Positions 15,011 to 22,185 of a stretch of DNA of 23,959 bases are shown one piece after another (position 1 is the stretch's first letter; each line of letters starts with the position of its first letter). Source of the stretch: BMS3Abin12 sp964487445. Its GTDB lineage: Bacteria; Pseudomonadota; Gammaproteobacteria; 21-64-14. Made by a program: the position numbers and the translations under genes. The notes under the pieces were generated by a model. It was given only the letters and a program-made list of their open reading frames with translations, was not told the DNA's origin and did not search any database. The stretch lies in NCBI GenBank assembly GCA_964487445.1, contig CAZAQG010000038.1:1-23959 (forward strand), read 5' to 3'.

Positions 15011-16027
15011 TCATTGCCATGGGCGGTGCAGGGCCCCGAGGGTGTCGCTGTGCCCCTCGACGAGGCGGCCGAGCACCGCACTCCACTCCTCGCGCACCAG
15101 GAACCGGTGCGGATCCGCCGCGCACGCATCCAGGGCGGCGCGCAGCACGCGGGTCACCTCGCGGACATAGGCCGGGCTGCGCTGGCGCCCCTCTACCTTG
15201 ATCGCGGCGACGCCGCTCGCCATCAACTGCGGCAGCATCTGCAGCACGTTCAGGCCGGTGGGTTCCTCGATGGCATAGTAGGTGGCCTCGCCGACGCGGT
15301 AACGGCCCTTGCACAGGGTCGGATAGCCGGCCGCTTCGTCGGGGGCGTAGCGGTCGATCAGTACGCCGTTGAGCCGCGACTGGCGACCCGCCGGCGTCTC
15401 CTCCCAGCGCACCGCCTTGGCCGGCGAGCAGACCCCGCAGGTGTTCGGCGATTCCCCGGTGATGTAGGAGGATAGTGCGCAGCGGCCTTCGACCATCACG
15501 CACAGGCTGCCGAACCCGAACACCTCGATCTCCACCGGCGAGCGTTCCACGATCTGTTGCACCTGGGTCAACGACAACACGCGCGGCAACACGACGCGCC
15601 GGATACCGAACTGCTCGTGATAGAAGGCGATGGCATGGCGGTTGGTCGCGGAGCCCTGCACGGAGAGGTGCAGCCGCAGATCCGGATGGGTGTCGGCCGC
15701 GTAGTGGAGCAGACCGGGGTCTGCGAGGATCACGGCATCGACGCCGAGTTCCGCCGCGCGGTCCACGGCGTCCGTCCAACGCGGCCAGTGGGCGGTCCGG
15801 GGGTAGGTGTTGAGGGCCAGCAACACTCGCGCGCCGGCGCGGCGGGCGTAGCGGATGCCTTCGCGCGCCGTGTCGGGGCCGAAGTTGAGGCCCGGGAAAT
15901 TGCGAGCGTTGGTGGCGTCCCGGAAGCCGATGTAGACGGCGTCCGCCCCCTCGTCCACGGCCGCGCGCAACGCCGGCAGGGAACCCGCCGGGCATATCAG
16001 CTCGGGTTTGCGCGCTACGACGTCCAT
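15011..16027 (-). CDS. ubiU: O2-independent ubiquinone hydroxylation protein UbiU (U32 family)
   Basis: A 338-residue U32-family protein, partner of UbiV. It opens with the family sequence ELICPAGSLPAL, then ADAVYIG and NFPGLNF. Cysteines C176, C183, C200 and C239 have spacings of 7, 17 and 39 residues, identical to the 4Fe-4S ligands C169, C176, C193 and C232 that I recall for E. coli UbiU. This supports a functional cluster. The complex acts in anaerobic ubiquinone synthesis in the cytosol. The start ATG 16027 overlaps the end of the radical SAM gene by 13 bp, and ubiV follows 37 bp downstream, so the three genes form one transcript. The frame is open further upstream, but that part is a shadow of the radical SAM gene. 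Confidence 0.95.
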   Translation of the reverse strand: MDVVARKPELICPAGSLPALRAAVDEGADAVYIGFRDATNARNFPGLNFGPDTAREGIRYARRAGARVLLALNTYPRTAHWPRWTDAVDRAAELGVDAVILADPGLLHYAADTHPDLRLHLSVQGSATNRHAIAFYHEQFGIRRVVLPRVLSLTQVQQIVERSPVEIEVFGFGSLCVMVEGRCALSSYITGESPNTCGVCSPAKAVRWEETPAGRQSRLNGVLIDRYAPDEAAGYPTLCKGRYRVGEATYYAIEEPTGLNVLQMLPQLMASGVAAIKVEGRQRSPAYVREVTRVLRAALDACAADPHRFLVREEWSAVLGRLVEGHSDTLGALHRPWQ

Positions 16028-16950
16028 GCCCGTCGCTCGTCGGTCATGCCCTGGCGGCGTCCACGCCGCACCAGTTCTGTCTCCACGGCGTTCAAGACCC
16101 GCCATTTCCAGGCGCACCAGTGCGGCGCCAGCAGCAGCCGCGGCGACGCCGTCGCGGTCAGGCGATGGAAGATGACCTCCGCGGGTGTGTATTCGATCAG
16201 ATCGCAGGCGGTTTCCACATATTCCTCCAGGGTCCAGGGTCGATAATCGCCGCGCCGGAACTCGTTGGCGAGCGCCGTGCCCCGGACCACGTGCAGGGGA
16301 TGGAATTTGAGTCCGTCGACACCCTCGGCGAGCACCCGGTCGAGGGTGGTGTGCGCGTGCCCGGAGCGCTCTCCGGGCAGGCCCACGATGAGGTGGGTGC
16401 AGACCTGCAGCCCGCGCGCGCGGGCTGCACGCACGGCGCGGCGGTACTCGGCGTAGCCGTGCCCGCGGTTGACGCGCTCCAGGGTGCGGTCGAAGCTCGA
16501 TTGCAGCCCCAGCTCCAGCCACACCTCGTGTCCGCGATCGCGGTAGGCCGCGAGCAGATCCAGGACCGGGGGCGGCACGCAGTCCGGGCGTGTGCCCACC
16601 GAGAGCCCGATCACGTCCGGCTCCGCAAGGGCTTGGTCATACAATGCGCGCAGGTGTTCGACGTCTGCATAGGTGTTCGTATAGGCCTGAAAGTAGGCGA
16701 TGAACCGCCGCGCCCCGGTGCGCCGCGCGAGCACGGCACGCCCGGCCGCAATCTGCTCCGCGACGGGCGCCGGTGCCGGAGACACCGGGCTGAAGCTGCG
16801 ATTGTTGCAGAACGTACACCCCCCGCGGCCGCGTGTGCCGTCGCGGTTCGGGCACGTGAAGCCGGCGTGGATCGCGAGTTTGTGGACCCGTTCGCCGTAG
16901 CGCCTCAGCATTTCCTGGCCGAAGGTATGCACGACATCGGCAAGCGTCAT
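16015..16950 (-). CDS. YhcC-type radical SAM protein
   Basis: A 311-residue radical SAM protein of the YhcC family (TIGR01212). The cluster-binding cysteines are C33, C45 and C48 in CPNRDGTRGRGGCTFC, the long-spaced motif of this family. YIAYFQAYTNTYA-like sequence and the segment GLKFHPLHVV are further family signatures. The reaction is unknown; E. coli YhcC is uncharacterised biochemically. ATG 16950 has GGGGGA about 10 nt upstream, whereas the next ATG upstream (16983) has no ribosome site. It is the first gene of the operon that continues into ubiU with a 13-bp overlap. A perfect Dnr/Fnr box lies 82-95 bp upstream. Co-transcription with ubiUV suggests an anaerobic role, perhaps in quinone or cofactor chemistry, but this is inference. 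Confidence 0.9.
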   Translation of the reverse strand: MTLADVVHTFGQEMLRRYGERVHKLAIHAGFTCPNRDGTRGRGGCTFCNNRSFSPVSPAPAPVAEQIAAGRAVLARRTGARRFIAYFQAYTNTYADVEHLRALYDQALAEPDVIGLSVGTRPDCVPPPVLDLLAAYRDRGHEVWLELGLQSSFDRTLERVNRGHGYAEYRRAVRAARARGLQVCTHLIVGLPGERSGHAHTTLDRVLAEGVDGLKFHPLHVVRGTALANEFRRGDYRPWTLEEYVETACDLIEYTPAEVIFHRLTATASPRLLLAPHWCAWKWRVLNAVETELVRRGRRQGMTDERRAWTS

Positions 16951-17031
16951 CGTTGCGCGGTCCCCCGAGAGTCGGATACGCACACCCGGCGGCGCATCCC
17001 TTCACTACACTACGCATCGTGGCTGAATCAT

Positions 17032-17045
17032 TTGATCCAGATCAA
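17032..17045 (-). promoter_or_regulatory. perfect Dnr/Fnr box before yhcC-ubiU-ubiV
   Basis: TTGAT-CCAG-ATCAA matches all ten consensus bases. On the minus strand TGTAGT (17009-17004) lies 32 bp away centre to centre and matches four of six -10 bases. This fits an activator at -41.5 driving the radical SAM-ubiUV operon. Confidence 0.75.
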
Positions 17046-17079
17046 GTCCCAGCCGCCGGAAACCACGCTAACGCCGGGG

Positions 17080-17093
17080 TTGATCGACGTCAA
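17080..17093 (+). promoter_or_regulatory. second Dnr/Fnr box, for the 65-aa gene
   Basis: TTGAT-CGAC-GTCAA matches nine of ten consensus bases. On the plus strand a weak -10 candidate around 17115-17121 (CTACATC) lies 31-32 bp downstream. This box probably serves the small plus-strand gene at 17175, giving each arm of the divergent region its own site, 48 bp apart. Confidence 0.6.
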
Positions 17094-17174
17094 TACGCCG
17101 GCCGCGGCTTGGTGCTACATCATTCATGTAAGGTCCCGGGAGCCGGGGCCCGCCAAACAACGGGGGGCGAGACC

Positions 17175-17372
17175 ATGCGAGTCAGCACCACCGATCCTAT
17201 CACCCTGTGCGACGTGTCGAATCCGGAAGGGCATCCGTTCGTGATCGAGGGAGAGGGCGACACGGCGATCAAAATTTACTTCGAGAACGAGGATACCAAG
17301 CGCGAGTATCTGGATATCCAGGTGGAACATCCCGGAAAGGACTTCGAGACCAACCTCAATAATCCGGCGTAG
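17175..17372 (+). CDS. small acidic protein, Dnr-box associated
   Basis: A 65-residue ORF with a GGGGGGCGAG Shine-Dalgarno upstream of ATG 17175. The product is acidic and soluble with no membrane segment. It contains one cysteine (C12), a Gly/Glu-rich turn (IEGEGDTAIKIYF) and a C-terminus ending NLNNPA. The alternating hydrophobic pattern suggests a small beta-structured protein. I do not recognise a family. It has its own Dnr/Fnr box and is divergent from the yhcC-ubiUV operon, so it is probably made under denitrifying or anaerobic conditions. The good ribosome site and codon use similar to neighbours argue that it is a real gene. Confidence 0.72.
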   Translation: MRVSTTDPITLCDVSNPEGHPFVIEGEGDTAIKIYFENEDTKREYLDIQVEHPGKDFETNLNNPA

Positions 17373-17447
17373 GCGGGCACGCGCCACGCCTGCCGGGTGA
17401 TTGTCGGGTGTGGCGCCTTCCCGGTGCCTCGGAGTCATCGTGGCTTC

Positions 17448-18758
17448 TCAGGCCGGCGCCGCCCGCGCGAGCCGCCGGTAGCGCCATGCGGTTCCCACGG
17501 CCAAGCGCCCGAATTCCGCGAACGCCACGGCGAGCAGCAGTGCCGCCGGTCGCGTCAGCATCGTCGGCCACAGGGTGGCCGCGCACAGCAGCACCAGGGA
17601 CAGGAATTGGAGGTAGAATTGCCGGCGTGCCGCACGCTGGGGGAGGAGTTCCTTCATGGAGGGGATGGTGGCGTGCGGGTGCCCGCTCGCGAATCGCGCG
17701 CGGTGCAGGTGCAGCCAAGCCAGGAACGGCAGGATCTTGCAGAGCATCCCGTGGATGACCGAGACGCCGAACCCGAGGATGACGAGAACCCCGAGCAGCG
17801 GCGCGTAGTGCGGGTTCCGGGCCAGGGCCGGGACCGCCAGTCCGGCGAGCCAGAGGCCGATGGCGAGCAGCAGGCAGCCCATCCCCAGCCGCCAATAGGC
17901 CACGGTGACGTCCGGCAGCCGCCGCCTTCGGCGGTGTTGCAGCCACAGGGTGGCCGCGGCAAACCAACCGTAGCCGAGGGCGATCGGGAGGGCGGCGAGC
18001 GCGGACGCCCGGGGCGGCAGCCGCCCGTCGATCGCAAACCCCATGACCACCGACCAGACCGCGAGCGACAGGAAGATCGCCCGCGCCAGCCAGCGATCGG
18101 ACAGTCCCGGGTAGGCCGGGGTCATTTGGAACATCGGGACCACTTGGCGGGCCACGGTGATCACCAGCAGCCCGACCCAGCCGAGCAGCCCCCAGACGAG
18201 GTGCACGTCGGTCCATGCGAGGGCCGGCGCGTGCGGTGCGAGATACCGCTCGGCCAGCCACGCGCCCAGGGTCAGGGTGACGCCGAGTGCCGCCAGGGTG
18301 AGCCCGAGTCCGCGGCCGGATTGCGGGCGCGACGGTGCGCCGTGCAGCGCGCCGCCGGCGATCAGGATCAGGGAGGCGAGCGCCGGGATCAGGATCACCA
18401 GGGCCCAGTGCAGGGTCGTGCGGTTGGTCGTCAGGAAGCCCACGGCCAGCAGCACCGTGCCCGTGCATAGCAACACATACAAGCCCGCGCTGACGGTGCG
18501 TGTACGCGCGATCCGCGCCCCCGCGAGTACCGGCAGCAGTTGCAGAATGGCGCCCGCCATGATCATCGTCAGGTAGCCGAGCGTCATCAGGTGGACCGCC
18601 GCCAGTGCCGCGGGGGTCCAGCGGCTCGCAAGCGCCTGCGGTCCGGTCCAGGCCAGCAGAAGGGCGGCGGCGATGCCGAACGGCGGCGCGCTCAGGAAGA
18701 AGCGCAACGAGATCGAGAACGGCGGCGCCTCGTCCAGGGACAGGCCGGCGTAGCTCAT
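17448..18758 (-). CDS. polytopic NnrS/heme-copper-oxidase-like membrane protein
   Basis: A 436-residue inner-membrane protein with about 12 hydrophobic helices. Histidines sit within or at helix ends in segments such as HLMTLGYLTMIMAGA, TDVHLVWGLLGW and VIHGMLCKILPFLAWLHLH. This pattern is reminiscent of NnrS and of cbb3-type subunit I, and similar proteins accompany hemerythrins in denitrifiers. I cannot show that it binds heme. ATG 18758 overlaps the DUF2249 stop by one base (TGATG); a TTG one codon earlier is in the same frame. It is the third gene of the hemerythrin-DUF2249 operon under a Dnr-type box, so a role in NO handling or anaerobic respiration is likely but inferred. Confidence 0.75.
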   Translation of the reverse strand: MSYAGLSLDEAPPFSISLRFFLSAPPFGIAAALLLAWTGPQALASRWTPAALAAVHLMTLGYLTMIMAGAILQLLPVLAGARIARTRTVSAGLYVLLCTGTVLLAVGFLTTNRTTLHWALVILIPALASLILIAGGALHGAPSRPQSGRGLGLTLAALGVTLTLGAWLAERYLAPHAPALAWTDVHLVWGLLGWVGLLVITVARQVVPMFQMTPAYPGLSDRWLARAIFLSLAVWSVVMGFAIDGRLPPRASALAALPIALGYGWFAAATLWLQHRRRRRLPDVTVAYWRLGMGCLLLAIGLWLAGLAVPALARNPHYAPLLGVLVILGFGVSVIHGMLCKILPFLAWLHLHRARFASGHPHATIPSMKELLPQRAARRQFYLQFLSLVLLCAATLWPTMLTRPAALLLAVAFAEFGRLAVGTAWRYRRLARAAPA

Positions 18759-19045
18759 CAACGCGAGTCGAGCACGGCCCGCTCTGCGACCTCGTCGCCG
18801 GCGCGCCAGATCAGGATCTCGAACAGCGCGCGGCGTCCGGGGCGGGTCTCGAACCGGAAGCCGTCCTCCTCGATCATCGGATAGAGGAGGTACGGCTCGC
18901 GGTGCAGGAGCATGCGCAGATAGTGTCCGGGGGGCAGGTGCGCCAGGGCGTCGAGGGCGCGCTCCATGGGTTCCGGAGGCTCCAGGCCGTTCACGTCCAG
19001 CAGTCGCTCCCGTGGCGGCGGATTGCGCTCCGGGGAGGAGTTCAT
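18758..19045 (-). CDS. DUF2249 domain protein
   Basis: A 95-residue protein carrying a DUF2249 domain (a TusA-like fold by family knowledge) over most of its length. The diagnostic start LDVNGLEPPEPMERAL (about 16-31), HLPPGHYLRMLLHREPY and a C-terminal strand are visible. There is no cysteine, so the sulfur-carrier chemistry of TusA is not possible. DUF2249 genes commonly accompany hemerythrin and denitrification genes, but their biochemical role is not established. The ATG overlaps the hemerythrin stop as ATGA, and its own stop overlaps the next ATG, so the three genes are translationally coupled. Confidence 0.88.
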   Translation of the reverse strand: MNSSPERNPPPRERLLDVNGLEPPEPMERALDALAHLPPGHYLRMLLHREPYLLYPMIEEDGFRFETRPGRRALFEILIWRAGDEVAERAVLDSR

Positions 19046-19518
19046 CCCACGCCCGTCGCCGCGACCGGGGAGGAGCGGGGAGCGGAGATCTGCTGCATCG
19101 CCTCCAGCAGCGCGCCCCGTTCTTTCTTCAGCACCATGTCGAGCGCAGGATAGAGGATCTGCTCCTCCTTGAGGTTGTGCTGCTGAATGAGCGTGAACAG
19201 GGTATCGCAGTGGTTGAGGAATGCATCGCGCTCCTGCGCCCGCACCATACCTTCCAGGCGGTTCAGCAACTCACGCATCTGTTCATGCTCGGCGCGCATG
19301 ACCTGCGTCGGTCCGGCCCGTTCTCCGGTGCGTTCCTCGAAGCGCGGAAACAGGATCTGCTCCTCCCGTGCCAGATGGCGTTCGAGGGCCTCGAGGAAGT
19401 CCGCGAAACGCGCGGCGGCGATTTCCCACTGATCCGCGCCGACCGCGGCCTCGGCGGCGCCGAAGGCGGCGTCGCAGGCGTGATGGTCGTCGCACAGAAA
19501 ACGGCTGATGGTGTCCAT
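19042..19518 (-). CDS. hemerythrin (HHE) domain protein
   Basis: A 158-residue cytosolic four-helix hemerythrin-like protein. Candidate di-iron ligands appear in order: H12/H13 in DDHHAC, H48 with E52 in ERHLAREEQILFP, H78 in AEHEQM, and H114 with E118 in QQHNLKEEQILYP. Such proteins bind O2 or NO and are often tied to nitrosative-stress responses. AAGGAGG directly upstream of ATG 19518 is the strongest Shine-Dalgarno in the region. The gene leads an operon with DUF2249 and an NnrS-like membrane protein. A Dnr-type box at 19592-19605 stands at the class-II distance from a -10 element. It is divergent from the dnr-like regulator. Confidence 0.92.
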   Translation of the reverse strand: MDTISRFLCDDHHACDAAFGAAEAAVGADQWEIAAARFADFLEALERHLAREEQILFPRFEERTGERAGPTQVMRAEHEQMRELLNRLEGMVRAQERDAFLNHCDTLFTLIQQHNLKEEQILYPALDMVLKKERGALLEAMQQISAPRSSPVAATGVG

Positions 19519-19563
19519 GCCGGCCTCCTTATAAAGTGGTCCGGGGGTGCGGATCGAGGAGCG

Positions 19564-19605
19564 ACGATACGGGCCCGCACACGCCTGCGCCTTAACCAAG
19601 GTCAA
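19564..19605 (-). promoter_or_regulatory. Dnr-type box and -10 before the hemerythrin operon
   Basis: On the minus strand TTGAC-CTTG-GTTAA (19605-19592) is a Dnr/Nnr-type variant of the Fnr box, with TTGAC in place of TTGAT and GTTAA in place of ATCAA. The -10 candidate TATCGT (19569-19564) is 32 bp away centre to centre, which is class-II geometry. The box lies between the hemerythrin operon and the regulator gene and could act on both. Confidence 0.6.
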
Positions 19606-19744
19606 TTCCAGATGAAAAGGCGATTGTGCTTGTGCATCGGCGGCATCGGTATTATCCTACCAAAAGGCTGAGGAATTCACCGGATCGTCCGATCCCGGCG
19701 CCGGTCGCTGCGAATGCCCGCAACGTGCAAGACCCCATGACCTC

Positions 19745-20428
19745 ATGACCGAATCCTCCGACATCGACGCCGAACTGCGCCGCGTATATCTCTTCAACGC
19801 ACTCGACGCCGCGCAACTGGATCGCGTGCGGCACGCTATGCGCGTCCTGCATCTGGCCGAGGGCGAGCGGCTCTTCGACCACGGGCAGCCGGCCGAGCGG
19901 TTTTTCCTGGTGCACGCCGGGCGCATCAAGCTCTACCGCGTCTCTTTCGAAGGCGCGGAAAAAGTGATCGAGATCGTACCGCCCGGCCATACCTTCGCCG
20001 AGGCGGTGATGTTCATGGAGCACCAGTCCTACCCCGTCAGCGCCGAAGCCCTGACCCCGAGCGTGCTCTACTCTTTCGACAACAATGCATTCCAGCAATT
20101 GCTGCGCGACTCGGTCGATACGTGTTTCCGGTTGCTCGGCGACATGAGTATGCGCCTGCACGCGCGGATCAACGAGATCAACGCCCTGACTCTGCAGAAC
20201 GCCACGCTACGCCTGGTCGGTTACCTGGTGCGGGAGATGGAGGCGGCGGGAGGGAACGGGACCGTCGAACTGCCGGCGGCCAAGAACGTCGTGGCCTCGT
20301 GCCTCTCGGTGCAGCCGGAGACCCTGTCGCGGATCTTTCACAACCTCGGTGGGGACGGGATCATCCGCGTCGAGGGCAAACACATCTACATCCTCGATGA
20401 GGCGCGGCTGCGGGAATATCTGCATTAG
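19745..20428 (+). CDS. dnr: Crp/Fnr-family regulator, Dnr-like
   Basis: A 227-residue transcription regulator with an N-terminal cyclic-nucleotide-like sensor domain (about 15-125), a dimerisation helix (about 126-165) and a C-terminal winged helix. The recognition helix LSVQPETLSRIF (187-198) has the E-xx-SR triad (E192, S195, R196) that reads TTGA half-sites. There is no N-terminal cysteine cluster, so it is not an O2-sensing Fnr. It resembles Dnr/Nnr, which sense NO through heme in Pseudomonas. The ATG at 19745 is the first in frame; its ribosome site is weak. TATTAT (19650-19655) is a possible -10. Given six matching boxes within 12 kb, it probably controls the surrounding genes. The divergent hemerythrin box may also serve this gene. 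Confidence 0.88.
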   Translation: MTESSDIDAELRRVYLFNALDAAQLDRVRHAMRVLHLAEGERLFDHGQPAERFFLVHAGRIKLYRVSFEGAEKVIEIVPPGHTFAEAVMFMEHQSYPVSAEALTPSVLYSFDNNAFQQLLRDSVDTCFRLLGDMSMRLHARINEINALTLQNATLRLVGYLVREMEAAGGNGTVELPAAKNVVASCLSVQPETLSRIFHNLGGDGIIRVEGKHIYILDEARLREYLH

Positions 20429-20548
20429 GCGGGCGGGAATTGCATGCCGTTGTGCGGGCCGCCGGGCCGGGGCAAGCCCGGCCGGCGCCGGCGTGTCGAG
20501 GTTTGCCGTTCGAGGAACCGCGTGGAGGGGGCGTCCGGCGTGTTCCCC

Positions 20549-20887
20549 TCAACCCGAACTCCAGGCGCGCGGGCGGCGCATCCCGGCGAGCTTGCAGGCC
20601 TGTTTGACGTACCCGTACGGAAACAGCGTGAACAGATAGCTGCCTGCATTCGTGCCCTTGCCGCATTCCTTCGCCAGGAACTTGATGACGAAGCGCGCGT
20701 CGGCGGTGGTGCCGCTGCGGGTGTAGTAGTCCCGCATGAACTCGAAGACCTTCCAGTGATCCTCGTTGAGCTCGATGTTCTCGCTCGCGGCGAGCGCGTG
20801 TGCCGTGGCCTCGTTCCAGTCCTCGGGGTCGATGAGATAGCCTTCATCGTCGAGAGTGACCGAACGTCCGGAGACTTGCAGATCCAT
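20549..20887 (-). CDS. DsrC/TusE-family protein lacking the terminal cysteine (RspA-like)
   Basis: A 112-residue protein with the DsrC/TusE fold. Recognisable features are GYLIDPEDWNE, the helix NEDHWKVFEFMRDYY, and the C-terminal arm FPYGYVKQACKLAGMRRP. The arm keeps the cysteine of KQAC (C98, CysB of DsrC), but the penultimate position holds no cysteine: the tail reads RAWSSG. CysA is essential for the sulfur relay of TusE and for the DsrC trisulfide, so neither role is expected. In the DsrC superfamily, members lacking CysA have been called RspA, regulatory sulfur-related proteins. AGGAGG precedes ATG 20887. A palindromic Dnr-type box lies about 105 bp upstream, linking it to the nitrogen-oxide regulon. 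Confidence 0.85.
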   Translation of the reverse strand: MDLQVSGRSVTLDDEGYLIDPEDWNEATAHALAASENIELNEDHWKVFEFMRDYYTRSGTTADARFVIKFLAKECGKGTNAGSYLFTLFPYGYVKQACKLAGMRRPRAWSSG

Positions 20888-21267
20888 ACGTGTCCTCCTG
20901 AGTTGCAGGGGCGCCGTCCCGTGGGGCATGTGCGGCGTCGATGTCGGGTTTATGTAGGGATATGGAAGCAGCCGGGTCGGTGCGGCGTAATTGACCGAAG
21001 TCAAGGTGATGGCCCCGTGATCCACCCCAGGGTGGGTAGATTCCCACCCCAATGGAAATAGGGATCGAGCTTGCCCGGCCGCATCGTCGGCGTGTCCGAT
21101 CGCCGCGATCCGATCGGTCGGTCGAATGGTTCGGGCGCGTGCGCGCCGGTACGGTGTGGGCGGTGCGCACGCACGCCGCGACCACCCCGCGCGCCGATTT
21201 CTCCGTCGGTGAGATAACGCGTCGGATCCTCGGCCCGCCTTACAGGCTCCGGGAGACGGGGTGGCGA
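20888..21267. other. intergenic region upstream of the DsrC-like gene
   Basis: These 380 bp hold -10 candidates TACATA (minus strand, 20956-20951) and CATATC (20964-20959), the Dnr box at 20991-21004, and a 7-bp perfect hairpin GGGTGGG-TAGATT-CCCACCC (21030-21049). A degenerate REP-like unit (GGCCCGCCTTACAGG, 21231-21245) closes it next to sirB. I see no gene in it. Confidence 0.6.
20991..21004 (-). promoter_or_regulatory. palindromic Dnr box before the DsrC-like gene
   Basis: TTGAC-CGAA-GTCAA is a perfect dyad of the Dnr/Nnr type. The nearest -10 candidates on the minus strand are 36 and 44 bp away centre to centre, so the spacing is less regular than at the other sites. The target is the gene starting at 20887. 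Confidence 0.6.
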
Positions 21268-21654
21268 TCAGAGCAGGGCCGAGAAGGGCAGCGGGTTGCG
21301 AGTCACGGCCACCGCGACGATGTAGAAGAACACGCCCTGGGCGGAGATCCACGCGGCGATGCGCGTGCCGCGCCGGCGCCCGAGGCGCAACGCCACCAGC
21401 CCCAGGCCGATATAGGCGATCAGCCCGGCGAGCTTCGCGGTGAGCCATCCGTCGACCAGCGGGTACTGGTGGATGAGCACCGCGAGCGTGATGCCGCTGG
21501 CGAGCAGCAGCGTGTCGATCACATGCGGGACGGTCCGTACCCAGCGCCGTTGCAACCGCGCGGGGGCGCGGATCATCCACAGGCCGCGCGTCCAGAACAG
21601 CAGGTAGCTCAGGATCACCGTGCTCACGTGGATGAACTTGACGAGATGCAGCAT
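21268..21654 (-). CDS. SirB2-family membrane protein
   Basis: A 128-residue SirB-family inner-membrane protein with four hydrophobic helices. The family pattern is visible: LVKFIHVSTVILSYLLFWTRG at the start, then RWVRTVPHVIDTLLLASG, QYPLVDGWLTAKL and a C-terminal TRNPLPF. SirB was named from Salmonella invasion regulation, but the biochemical role is unknown. I prefer ATG 21654, which fits the family N-terminus. GTG 21672, three bases after the preceding stop, would add six residues and is the alternative. It is the last gene of the nnrS run, so expression under the Dnr-type promoter at 23732 is likely. Confidence 0.85.
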   Translation of the reverse strand: MLHLVKFIHVSTVILSYLLFWTRGLWMIRAPARLQRRWVRTVPHVIDTLLLASGITLAVLIHQYPLVDGWLTAKLAGLIAYIGLGLVALRLGRRRGTRIAAWISAQGVFFYIVAVAVTRNPLPFSALL

Positions 21655-21675
21655 CGTAGCGTGGTCCGTCACGTC

Positions 21676-22149
21676 TTAGGAGGTCCAACCGTGGCTGCCG
21701 GCCACCGCGCCGGCGACGGCGATCAGGCTCAGGAGCAGCAGCACCCAATGCATGGACCGGATGAAGGCGAACGTCCCGTCCGGGTCGCGCGCCGCGCGCG
21801 CCCGGAGCAGCCGGTGCAGCACCAGGGGTTCGAGCACGAACAACATCAGCGTGAAGATCGCCCACACCAGGATCATGGCACCGACCCACCAGTGCGACCA
21901 CTGGTGGATCCACGCCCAGCCATGCAGGTAGTTCAACATGTACAGGCCGCTGAGGCCCGTGATCAACGTGCTCCAGCGGGACTGGCGGGCGAAGCGCACC
22001 TCGACCGCCTCGAAGAACGCGACCTGTTCGCGCGGCTCCTGGAACCGGCGCACCGCCGGCAATAATACGGTCGTGACCATGGCCACGCCGCCGATCCAGA
22101 ACACCACGCCCAGTACGTGGATCACGCGCGCAAGGATGAACGATCCCAT
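21676..22149 (-). CDS. CopD-like four-helix membrane protein
   Basis: A 157-residue inner-membrane protein with four to five hydrophobic helices. It begins GSFILARVIHVLGVVFWIGGVAMVT, with an intramembrane His (H11) and the FWIGG turn common to CopD-like and related predicted heme or copper membrane proteins. Further histidines lie in HGWAWIHQWSHWWVG. No substrate can be assigned. GAGAAAGAGG precedes ATG 22149. It lies 36 bp after nnrS and 3-21 bp before sirB, so it is part of that operon and probably under the same anaerobic control. In other denitrifiers similar genes accompany nnrS, which supports a role in nitrogen-oxide metabolism or cytochrome handling. Confidence 0.75.
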   Translation of the reverse strand: MGSFILARVIHVLGVVFWIGGVAMVTTVLLPAVRRFQEPREQVAFFEAVEVRFARQSRWSTLITGLSGLYMLNYLHGWAWIHQWSHWWVGAMILVWAIFTLMLFVLEPLVLHRLLRARAARDPDGTFAFIRSMHWVLLLLSLIAVAGAVAGSHGWTS

Positions 22150-22185
22150 CGCCTCTTTCTCCGATCGGCCGCAGCCGCCTGCGAA

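Noticed and set aside
20440..20500. Intrinsic terminator after dnr (CCGGGC...GCCCGG)
   Set aside because: A stem is present, but there is no U-tract on either strand, so I do not list it as a terminator.
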